A stretch of DNA of 64,000 nt from Embleya scabrispora (GTDB lineage Bacteria > Actinomycetota > Actinomycetes > Streptomycetales > Streptomycetaceae). The position numbers and the translations under genes are program-made. The notes beneath the pieces were generated by a model that worked only from the letters and a program-made list of their open reading frames with translations, did no database searches and had not been told where the DNA came from. Below are positions 25,730 through 32,577 of the stretch, in pieces. Position 1 is the first letter of the stretch; each line of letters starts with the position of its first letter. The stretch lies in NCBI RefSeq assembly GCF_002024165.1, contig NZ_MWQN01000001.1, positions 558,001 through 622,000 on the forward strand. Direction: 5' to 3'.

Positions 25730-26722
25730 ATGATCCACTCTGCCGCCGAGAACCGTTACCAATCCATGCGCTATCGCCGTGCCGGACGCAGCGGGGTCGA
25801 GTTGCCCGCGGTCTCGCTCGGGTTGTGGCACAACTTCGGGGACACCCAGCCCATGGAGGTCCAGCGGGCGGTGTTGCGCCGCGCCTTCGACCTCGGGGTG
25901 ACGCACTTCGACCTGGCGAACAACTACGGGCCGCCGTACGGGTCGGCCGAGGCCAATTTCGGGGTGCACTTCCGGGCCGATTTCCGGCCCTACCGCGACG
26001 AGCTGTTCATCGCCTCCAAGGCCGGCTGGGACATGTGGCCGGGGCCGTACGGCAACGGCGGTTCGCGCAAATACCTGCTGGCCAGCCTGGACCAGTCGCT
26101 GGGTCGGATGGGGCTGGACTACGTCGACGTCTTCTACTCGCACCGCTACGACCCGGACACCCCGTTGGAAGAGACGATGGGCGCGCTGGACACGGCGGTT
26201 CGGTCCGGGCGCGCGCTGTACGCCGGCATTTCCAACTACGGTCCGGACGAGCACCGCCGGGCCGTGCGGATTCTGCGCGACCTCGGCACTCCGGTACTGC
26301 TCAACCAGTCGGCGTACTCGATCCTGAACCGCGAGCCGGAGCGCGGTGTCCTGGACGCGGTCGGCGAGACCGGAACCGCGTTGATCGCGTATTCCCCGTT
26401 GGCCCAGGGCCTGTTGACGGACCGCTACCTGAACGGCGTGCCGGCCGACTCGCGCATGGCGGTGGGCCACTTCCTCACCGAGGACGCCCTCACCGAGGAG
26501 CGCCTGACCCTGCTGCGCGCGCTGAACAAGCTCGCCGGCGACCGCGGCCAGACCCTGGCCCAACTCGCCCTCACCTGGATCCTGCGCGACCCGAGGGTGG
26601 TGTCGGTCATCGTCGGGGCGAGCAGCGTGCGGCAGTTGGAGCAAAACCTGTCCGCGGTCGGCCAACCCGACCTCACCGAGCCGGAGATCGCCGAAATCGA
26701 CCGCCTCTGCGCACAGCTCTGA
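25730..26722 (+). CDS. Aldo/keto reductase, YghZ-like
   Basis: 330 residues, AKR fold. The catalytic tetrad is in place: Asp61, Tyr66 (FDLANNYGPPYG), Lys97 (ASKAGWDMWPGPYG) and His138 (FYSHRYDPD). The long SKAGWDMWPGPYGNGGSRKY loop is characteristic of L-glyceraldehyde-3-phosphate reductases (YghZ) that reduce triose and methylglyoxal aldehydes. ATG 25730 follows GGGGG. It is divergent from the glycerol operon, consistent with detoxifying C3 aldehydes made during glycerol use. Confidence 0.9.
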   Translation: MIHSAAENRYQSMRYRRAGRSGVELPAVSLGLWHNFGDTQPMEVQRAVLRRAFDLGVTHFDLANNYGPPYGSAEANFGVHFRADFRPYRDELFIASKAGWDMWPGPYGNGGSRKYLLASLDQSLGRMGLDYVDVFYSHRYDPDTPLEETMGALDTAVRSGRALYAGISNYGPDEHRRAVRILRDLGTPVLLNQSAYSILNREPERGVLDAVGETGTALIAYSPLAQGLLTDRYLNGVPADSRMAVGHFLTEDALTEERLTLLRALNKLAGDRGQTLAQLALTWILRDPRVVSVIVGASSVRQLEQNLSAVGQPDLTEPEIAEIDRLCAQL

Positions 26723-26762
26723 CCGGCCGCATACGCGGGGGCGGCCACGCCCGCCGCACACT

Positions 26763-26809
26763 CCGCCGCCCCGACTCGCCGGCTGCCCGCCGTCGGGTCG
26801 GGGCGGCGG
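26763..26809. terminator. Bidirectional terminator hairpin
   Basis: Perfect 13-bp arms, CCGCCGCCCCGAC (26763-26775) and GTCGGGGCGGCGG (26797-26809), with a 21-nt loop, between the convergent aldo/keto reductase and VOC genes. A factor-independent or structure-assisted stop for both transcripts. Confidence 0.75.
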
Positions 26810-26816
26810 CCGCTTG

Positions 26817-27185
26817 TCAGGTGCGGTCGTGGAGGGTGACGTGGTAGCCGTCGGGGTCGGCGAAGGTGAAGGTCCGGCCGAAGGGGCCGTCGATCGGCGC
26901 GGCGACAACGGTGTGACCGTCGGCGACGAGGGCGTCGTGGATGGCCTGGACGTCGGTGGCGTGGAGCCAGATCGCGGCACCGATGCCGGGCCGGGCGGCG
27001 GACGCGAGATCGGTGCCGGGAACGATGTCGCGCAGCGCGAACGCGATCGGCTTCGTCTCGAAGACGACGGCGTGCGGGGGGCCGGCCGGCGAGCGCACGA
27101 GGCCGAGGTAGCGCTCGTAGAACGCCTGCGAAACGTCGAGGTCACGCACCTGGAGCGAGATGAAGTCGGGGCCGGTGGCGGGCAT
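26817..27185 (-). CDS. VOC-family protein under MarR control
   Basis: 122 residues, glyoxalase/bleomycin-resistance fold: FISLQVRDLDVSQAFYERYLG at the start and FTFADPDGYHVTLHD at the end with a metal-ligand-type residue. ATG 27185 has AAGGAG nine bases upstream; the longer open frame is not coding. It is divergent from a MarR gene with two operator palindromes between them, so it is the probable regulated gene and may bind or modify the ligand that MarR senses. Confidence 0.87.
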   Translation of the reverse strand: MPATGPDFISLQVRDLDVSQAFYERYLGLVRSPAGPPHAVVFETKPIAFALRDIVPGTDLASAARPGIGAAIWLHATDVQAIHDALVADGHTVVAAPIDGPFGRTFTFADPDGYHVTLHDRT

Positions 27186-27205
27186 GGCGATACTCCTTCG
27201 TTGCA

Positions 27206-27249
27206 TGTCAGGTTTCTGACACACACCAAGGTATGTCAGAATCCTGACA
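27206..27249. promoter_or_regulatory. Two MarR operators, TGTCAG-N4-CTGACA
   Basis: TGTCAGGTTTCTGACA at 27206-27221 and TGTCAGAATCCTGACA at 27234-27249 have identical 6-bp arms, with centres 28 bp apart. The second overlaps the marR start codon. Their placement in a 63-bp divergent gap indicates coordinated repression of both genes. Confidence 0.85.
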
Positions 27250-27707
27250 TGAGTCAAAGCGATGCCGGCGTCGACCTGGACACATCCCTGGGCTACCTGC
27301 TGAAAGAGGCTTCGAGCGCCCTGCGCGCAGCCATGGAGGAGGTGCTGCGGCCCCTGGGGATGAGCGTGACGCACTACTCCTGCCTCGAACTGCTGGCCCA
27401 GCGCCCGGGCCTGTCCAACTCCGAACTCGCGCGCGGCGCGTTCGTGACCCGGCAGACGATGAACGTCCTGCTCCAGGCCCTGGAACGAGACGGCTACGTG
27501 ACCAGACCGGCGGAGGCGCCCGTCGGAAAGGCCCTCCCGGCGAGACTCACCCGCAGAGGCCGCCAAAGCCTGGAAAGGGCGACCACGGCGGTGCGCTCCG
27601 TCGAACTCAAAATGCTGACCGGCATGACCGAACAGGAACAATCAGCCGCATTCCGCAGCCTGCGGAGCATGATCAACGCCCTGAACAACCCCACGGAAGC
27701 CCCATAG
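27249..27707 (+). CDS. MarR-family transcriptional regulator
   Basis: 152 residues. Winged-helix MarR: dimer helices at both ends, recognition region NSELARGAFVTRQTMNVLLQ (about 60-80) and a wing with RLTRRGRQ. The start is ATG 27249, embedded in the second operator, which implies autorepression. The divergent VOC gene is the evident partner. Downstream lies a 735-bp gene-free repeat array. Confidence 0.92.
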   Translation: MSQSDAGVDLDTSLGYLLKEASSALRAAMEEVLRPLGMSVTHYSCLELLAQRPGLSNSELARGAFVTRQTMNVLLQALERDGYVTRPAEAPVGKALPARLTRRGRQSLERATTAVRSVELKMLTGMTEQEQSAAFRSLRSMINALNNPTEAP

Positions 27708-27945
27708 CCCACCGGGCGCAGCCAACGATGCCCTGACTCGACGGCAACTCCCCACCAAATCGCGGCACTTCGCGCCCCGGAAGGCTCCAGCCACTCACCA
27801 TGGCATCCAACAACACCTGCCAAGCACCGACCGGCACGCGGCCCCCTCCGCCAGCACCCGAAGGTGGAAAGAACTCGCCGAACGACGCCGCCGCCACACC
27901 GAGGAACCCATCAGCCCAGCCAAATCAGCCCCGCTGGGAGCCGAA
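27708..27945. other. Gene-free stretch before repeat array A
   Basis: No credible ORF or hairpin of note. It includes moderately repeated Pro/Ser-coding-like sequence only, leading into the array. Confidence 0.4.
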
Positions 27946-28420
27946 CAGCCCGCCCGGCGCAAGAGCCCAAATCAGCCCCGCCGGCGTTTGAGGCGAACCA
28001 GCCCGGCCGGCGCTTGAGGCCGCCTCGGCCGCAGGCCGGGCCACCCAGCCCGCCCGGCGCAAGAGCCCAAATCAGCCCCGCCGGCGCTTGAGGCAAACCA
28101 GCCCGGCCGGCGCTTGAGGCCGCCTCGGCCGCAGGCCGGGCCACTCAGCCCGCCCGGCGCAAGAGGCCAGATCAGCCTCGCCGGCGTTTGAGGCGAACCA
28201 GCCCGCCCGGCGCAAGAGCCCAAATCAGCCCCGCCGGCGCTTGAGGCGAAACAGCCCGGCCGGCGCTTGAGGCCGCCTCGGCCGCAGGCCGGGCCACTCA
28301 GCCCGCCCGGCGCAAGACCCCAAATCAGCCCCGCCGGCGCTTGAGGCGAAACAGCCCGGCCGGCGCTTGAGGCCGCCTCGGCCGCAGGCCGGGCCACTCA
28401 GCCCGGCCGGCGCATGAGGC
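27946..28420. repeat. Repeat array A, 100-bp higher-order period
   Basis: Built from modules AGCCCGCCCGGCGCAAGAG... (27 bp), AGCCCCGCCGGCGCTTGAGG... (26 bp), AGCCCGGCCGGCGCTTGAGG... (22 bp) and GCCTCGGCCGCAGGCCGGG... (25 bp). These add to a 100-bp unit. The CGGCGC ends fall at 27960, 28060, 28160, 28213, 28313 and 28413: exact 100-bp steps, with one shortened 53-bp step. It lies between convergent marR and HAD genes. All frames are open, so ORFs called here are artefacts. Confidence 0.92.
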
Positions 28421-28442
28421 CAAGCGGCCCACCCGACACCCG

Positions 28443-29108
28443 TCACGCCCTCGCAAGCAGCGCCGGCCGCAGGTCATCCAGCCCGACCACCGCAAGCGAG
28501 GCGACCACACGCCGCCCCGGAGCAGCCACGATCGACGCAGTCGTCCGCACCGCGACCACCCCGCACCCGGCCGCCTCCGCCGACGCCACGCCGACCACCG
28601 TGTCCTCGACCGCGACGCACGCGCTCGGCTCGACCCCGAGCGCGGTCGCCGCGGCCAGATAAGGGGCGGGGTCGGGCTTGGTCCGCGCGACGTCCTCCGC
28701 CGCGACGGTGACCGCGAAACGCGCCGACCCCAACGCGTCCCGCACCAGGTCCACCACGTGCCGCGGCGACGCGGACACGATGGCCAACGGCACCTCCGCC
28801 TCGGCCAGCGCGTCCAGCAGGGCCACGACGCCCGGCAGCGGCTCGATCCGACCCCGCACCCGGTCGGTGAACGCCGCGTCCAGCGCGTCGGACAATTCGT
28901 GCACGCACGGCCCCTCCGGCACCACCGCGTGCAGGTAGGTCGCGGTGTGCTCGATGGCATGGCCCACCACGTCGGCCGTGTCGGTCGGTCCCAGCGCGTA
29001 GCCGACCCGGCCGGCCACGTCCTCCACCGCCTCCCACCACAACTGCTCGGTGTCGACGAGCGTGCCGTCCATGTCGAACAGCACGGCGGCGGGCAGGACG
29101 CTGGACAC
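28443..29108 (-). CDS. HAD-superfamily phosphatase, beta-phosphoglucomutase-like
   Basis: 221 residues, HAD subclass IA. Motif I is FDMDGTLVDTE with nucleophile and acid Asp, motif II is VSASPRH, motif III Lys is in ARTKPDP and motif IV is VAVEDTVVGVASA. An alpha-helical cap lies between motifs I and II. It acts on sugar phosphates or similar (beta-PGM, phosphoglycolate phosphatase and DOG phosphatase are relatives). The start is GTG 29108 with poor SD. It stands alone. Confidence 0.87.
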   Translation of the reverse strand: MSSVLPAAVLFDMDGTLVDTEQLWWEAVEDVAGRVGYALGPTDTADVVGHAIEHTATYLHAVVPEGPCVHELSDALDAAFTDRVRGRIEPLPGVVALLDALAEAEVPLAIVSASPRHVVDLVRDALGSARFAVTVAAEDVARTKPDPAPYLAAATALGVEPSACVAVEDTVVGVASAEAAGCGVVAVRTTASIVAAPGRRVVASLAVVGLDDLRPALLARA

Positions 29109-29187
29109 ACTGACTCGTTTCGACGCGATTCGCTGCGTGGAGCGCGGACGTCCCGACCCTCTCAGCCCGACGTGAGCACAGTGCCAA

Positions 29188-29226
29188 GGCCGGGTTGCGG
29201 GCGCGTGAACGTGTGCGAACCCGGCC
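29188..29226. terminator. Inverted repeat downstream of the BNR gene
   Basis: GGCCGGGTT (29188-29196) and AACCCGGCC (29218-29226), with perfect 9-bp arms and a 21-nt loop, 31 bp after the minus-strand BNR stop codon. A plausible transcription terminator. Confidence 0.6.
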
Positions 29227-29256
29227 GTCGCACAGCGCGGCGGCAACGCGACGGCA

Positions 29257-30342
29257 CTACACCACCGCGGCGCGCAACGACAGTACGTCGGGCAGGTGTT
29301 GGGCGATGCGCTCCCAGTGGTCGCCGCTGTGGTGCCCCCGATAGATCTCGCCGCTGCGCGAGCCGAAATACAGGCTGGTGACCTCGGCGTCGTCGGCGCA
29401 CATCGCATCCCGCAGGACCGCCGTCCAGAAGCCGTCGGGCAGGCCGTCGGACAACGCGGTCCAGGACTCGCCGGCATCGTCGCTGCGATAGACCCGACAG
29501 CGGCCGTCGATCGGAAAGCGCATCGCGTCGGCGGTGAGCGGGACCACGTATACGGTGTCCGGTCGGCGCGGGTGCACCACGATCGTGAAGCCGAAGTCGG
29601 CCGGCAGCCCCTCGGCGATCGACTGCCATGTCGCGCCCGCGTCGTCGCTGCGGTAGACCCCGTGGTGGTTCTGCAGGAACAGCCGGTCGGGCCGCTCCGG
29701 ATGCCGGGCCACCTTGTGGACGCACTGGCCGTATTCCGGATACTCGTCCGGCTGGAAGCTGACGTGGATCCCGGTGTTGGACGGATTCCAACTGGCCCCG
29801 CCGTCCTCGGTGACGTAGACCCCGCCGGTGGACATCGCCACCACGATCCGGCGCGGGTCGGTGGGGTGCGGCAGCACGGTGTGGATCGCCTGGCCCCCGA
29901 AGCCGGCCCCCCAGTGCGGACGGTGCGGGTGGTCCCACAACGCGCGGACCAGTTCGAAGGAGCGCCCGCCGTCGGCGGAGCGGAACAGCGCCGACGGCTC
30001 CACGCCGGCGTAGACCACGTCGGGCTCGGCACCGGCCCCCGGCACCAGTTGCCACACCCGTTCGACCGACGCGCCGGCGTCGGCCGGGAAGCCGACCCGC
30101 CCCAGGTCCGGCTCGCGCCAGGTGGCGCCGAGGTCGTCGCTGGTGACCACGACCGGGCCGAAGTGCTCGTTCACCACGCCCGCCATCACCCGGGGCGCCG
30201 GCCCGCGCGTGTCGATCGCGACCGAGTAGACGCCGGTCATCGGATGGTGCGGCCCGGTGAACTCCCAGGGCTCGGCGCCGTGAGAGCGACCGATCCACAG
30301 ACCCTTGCGGGTGCCGACGGCGAGCAGGACGGACTTCGTCAC
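29257..30342 (-). CDS. BNR/Asp-box beta-propeller protein
   Basis: 361 residues. At least five Asp-box motifs (SDDLGATW, SADGGRSF, TEDGGASW, SDDAGATW, SDDAGESW) spaced through the chain indicate a sialidase/sortilin-type beta-propeller. There is no signal peptide and no catalytic sialidase Arg triad that I can identify, so it is probably cytoplasmic and of unknown function. The family is widespread in actinobacteria as 'exo-alpha-sialidase-like' or 'photosystem-assembly-like' protein. Confidence 0.82.
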   Translation of the reverse strand: MTKSVLLAVGTRKGLWIGRSHGAEPWEFTGPHHPMTGVYSVAIDTRGPAPRVMAGVVNEHFGPVVVTSDDLGATWREPDLGRVGFPADAGASVERVWQLVPGAGAEPDVVYAGVEPSALFRSADGGRSFELVRALWDHPHRPHWGAGFGGQAIHTVLPHPTDPRRIVVAMSTGGVYVTEDGGASWNPSNTGIHVSFQPDEYPEYGQCVHKVARHPERPDRLFLQNHHGVYRSDDAGATWQSIAEGLPADFGFTIVVHPRRPDTVYVVPLTADAMRFPIDGRCRVYRSDDAGESWTALSDGLPDGFWTAVLRDAMCADDAEVTSLYFGSRSGEIYRGHHSGDHWERIAQHLPDVLSLRAAVV

Positions 30343-30449
30343 GATGACCTCCAGGCAGCGATTCCCAGGTGGGAAACGCTACGCGCCACCGGTGACATTC
30401 GCCCGATTCGACGCTCTTGTCGGTCTGATTCCCCCGGGCAGGCGCCGCC

Positions 30450-30812
30450 CTACGGCAGCGGGCGCCGGCCCGCGAAGCCCAGGTCGGTGCGGTGGTACCA
30501 GCCCAGTTCCCGGTCCCCCTCCAACCAGCACAACAACACCGGTACGCCGTCCAGGTCGGCGGGGAAGTCGACGAGCAGCGGTGCGAAGCCCTTGAGTTCC
30601 GCGCCGGTCTGCTGGATTCGGGTCATCAGGTCGTCGAGCCGCGCCTGCATGCCCTTGAGCTCCGGCAGGCCGCCCAGTTCGGTACGGGTCCCACCCGGCT
30701 CCAGCGCCGCGGCCAACTCCGCCGCGTCCGCGCGCACCACGATCAGTTCGTCCAGTACCGGCATCAGCCGGGCCAACTCCGCGCGTGCCTCGTCCACCGT
30801 GAACAGACCCAT
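30450..30812 (-). CDS. DUF2203 family protein
   Basis: 120 residues. Matches DUF2203: FTVDEARAELARLMPVL at the N-terminus, a long helical coiled middle and LVDFPADLDGVPVLLCW followed by GWYHRTDLGFAGRRPL at the C-terminus. Function unknown. ATG 30812 starts at the conserved MGLFTVDEA. Confidence 0.85.
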   Translation of the reverse strand: MGLFTVDEARAELARLMPVLDELIVVRADAAELAAALEPGGTRTELGGLPELKGMQARLDDLMTRIQQTGAELKGFAPLLVDFPADLDGVPVLLCWLEGDRELGWYHRTDLGFAGRRPLP

Positions 30813-30912
30813 GGCGCACAGCCTCCCATGTCCGCCGGGGACCGGCGTCGGCGCCGGGCCGCCGGGCGGCGCGTCCGGGGAGTCGGCCCGGGGCCCCGGC
30901 GTCGGACGGAGG

Positions 30913-31113
30913 CTAGACGCCCGGCCAGGAGCCGTGGTTGGTGTGCACGCCGAGGACGCCCCCGGAGGCTTCGGCGCGCGTCGTGTTGTCCCGCTCGATG
31001 CGCAGACCGTCGTGCGTCGCGGTCCGGGTGCGCGCGCGATCGCGCAGGCCGAGGAAGACGATCAGTACACCGACGACGAGCAGCAGGTCGGTGACGATGA
31101 AGACGGTGATCAC
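30913..31113 (-). CDS. Small single-pass membrane protein
   Basis: 66 residues from GTG 31113, which has GGGAG five bases upstream. One hydrophobic helix (residues 2-20) is followed by a basic cytoplasmic-type RDRARTR stretch and a polar tail. I know no family for it. It lies 48 bp downstream of the XRE-TPR gene on the same strand and may be its partner. Confidence 0.55.
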   Translation of the reverse strand: MITVFIVTDLLLVVGVLIVFLGLRDRARTRTATHDGLRIERDNTTRAEASGGVLGVHTNHGSWPGV

Positions 31114-31161
31114 GGCGACTCCCGGGGAGTGGATCGGCGGCCGGGCGACCCGGGCCACCCC

Positions 31162-32364
31162 TTACATGATCCATGCCCGTTCCGACCGGGTCGACCCCTT
31201 TCCCGCGCAGCGGGCCGCCAGCGCGCGCAATCGGGCCTCGTCGCCGTCCACCGAGGAGTCCAGGCGCAGGATCTCCTGGACGAAGGTGCGATTGATCGGT
31301 CGGCAGCGGATCTCCTGGGCCGCCGCGACCTCGGCGTCGAGCAGCGCGGTGACCGCCTCGCCGCGCCGGCCCAGCGCGGCCAGTGCCCGGGCGAGGTCGA
31401 TCAGGTGCCGGGCCTGCCTGCCGCGCGGCAGCACGGCGAGCGCGGTCGGGTCCAGTCGGCCGTCGACGGCGCGCCCGTACTCGCCGAGCAGCACATGCGC
31501 CGTGACCCGGTACAGCGGCACCTGGATCGCGCCGGGATCGATCCGCTCCGCCGCGTCGAGGAGGTCGCGTGTGCCCGAACGATCGCCGAGCCGCGCGGTG
31601 GCCAACGCGGCGCCCAGGCGCAGGGTACGCAGCGCCGCCCGGCCGGCCGCGCCGCACGGGCCCAGCGCGGCGGCCAGGTCCGCCTCCACCTCCAGGGCGA
31701 ACTCGGCGGCGGCCCCGGCCCCTTCGTGCCCGACCATGGCCGCGGTCAGCCGGTCGGCGGCGCGCGCGAGCACCACCGCGTCGCCGCTGCGCCCGGCCGC
31801 GGTGACCGCCCGGTCGGCGGCGCGCCACGCCAGGTCGGCGTCGCCGAACACGTGCGCCGCGGCGGCCGCCAGGGTCAGCGCGCCGGCGCGCACCACCATC
31901 GGCGCGAGCGGGTCCGCCGCCCCCTCTCCGACCGACGCGGCTCCGATCCCCACCAGCATCGGCGGCACCACACGGTCCAGGCACAGGTAGTCGGCCGCGG
32001 CGTACGCGGTCCAGCCGTACGCCAACTCTCGCCGCAGCACCCCGAGGTCGGGCGGCTCGACGGGAGCGCCGGCGGTCGGCGCGAGGTCCGCCCGGCGCAG
32101 CGCGACCCGGACCGCCGCGAGCGGATCGTGGTCGACGCCCTCCCGGTTCGGCTCGGGAGGCAGCAGGCGGTCGATCCCGATGTGCAGGACGACCGCCGCC
32201 CGGGCGAGTACCGACAGCCGTGGGTCGGCCTGCCGGTGGCCGGCCTCCACGTCCTCGACCCAGCGCACCGATCGGCCCATCAGCCGGGCGAATTCGGCCT
32301 GGGTCAGGCCCCTGCGCGTGCGCCAGTACGCGATCTGCCGGCCGATCCCACCCACCGTGTGCAT
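31162..32364 (-). CDS. XRE-family regulator with TPR-like C-terminal domain
   Basis: 400 residues. The N-terminal XRE helix-turn-helix is at about 8-60 (IAYWRTRRGLTQAEFARLMG, then RSVRWVEDVEAG). The remaining 320 residues are Ala/Leu-rich helical repeats of the TPR type, as in streptomycete regulators that sense peptides or cellular state. ATG 32364 has AAGGAG. Its upstream region contains the palindrome ACCGAATGCGCGTTCGGT, a likely autoregulatory site. It is divergent from the conservon. Confidence 0.87.
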   Translation of the reverse strand: MHTVGGIGRQIAYWRTRRGLTQAEFARLMGRSVRWVEDVEAGHRQADPRLSVLARAAVVLHIGIDRLLPPEPNREGVDHDPLAAVRVALRRADLAPTAGAPVEPPDLGVLRRELAYGWTAYAAADYLCLDRVVPPMLVGIGAASVGEGAADPLAPMVVRAGALTLAAAAAHVFGDADLAWRAADRAVTAAGRSGDAVVLARAADRLTAAMVGHEGAGAAAEFALEVEADLAAALGPCGAAGRAALRTLRLGAALATARLGDRSGTRDLLDAAERIDPGAIQVPLYRVTAHVLLGEYGRAVDGRLDPTALAVLPRGRQARHLIDLARALAALGRRGEAVTALLDAEVAAAQEIRCRPINRTFVQEILRLDSSVDGDEARLRALAARCAGKGSTRSERAWIM

Positions 32365-32388
32365 GCCGTACCCACTCCTTGGGGTAGC

Positions 32389-32406
32389 ACCGAATGCGCG
32401 TTCGGT
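32389..32406. promoter_or_regulatory. Palindrome ACCGAA-N6-TTCGGT upstream of the XRE gene
   Basis: Perfect 6-bp arms, 25-42 bp upstream of the XRE start, at promoter or +1 distance. A probable operator of the XRE regulator. Confidence 0.5.
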
Positions 32407-32477
32407 AACCTATGTGCGGAATCCACTCCGCCGCTCGTCGTTTCTGCGCTGTATGTGACGCACGGGTAGGAAGTTCC

Positions 32478-32494
32478 CCACGCACACTGCGTGG
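32478..32494. promoter_or_regulatory. Palindrome CCACGCA-N3-TGCGTGG upstream of the conservon
   Basis: Perfect 7-bp arms, 84-100 bp before the sensor-kinase start and in the divergent region shared with the XRE gene. Candidate regulator site or conservon promoter element. Confidence 0.45.
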
Positions 32495-32577
32495 ATTGTG
32501 TCGGGTGCCTCACCGGTACCTTCGGCCGGGTCGCGGCAACCGCAATTTCGGGCCCGGTTGCCCTTGCGGGAGAGTCG

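Noticed and set aside
27911-28446. Short proteins made of repeated ASSAGRAG/PACGRGGLKRRPG-type units
   Set aside because: Translation of the intergenic DNA repeat array; all frames are open, with no SD or conserved protein pattern.
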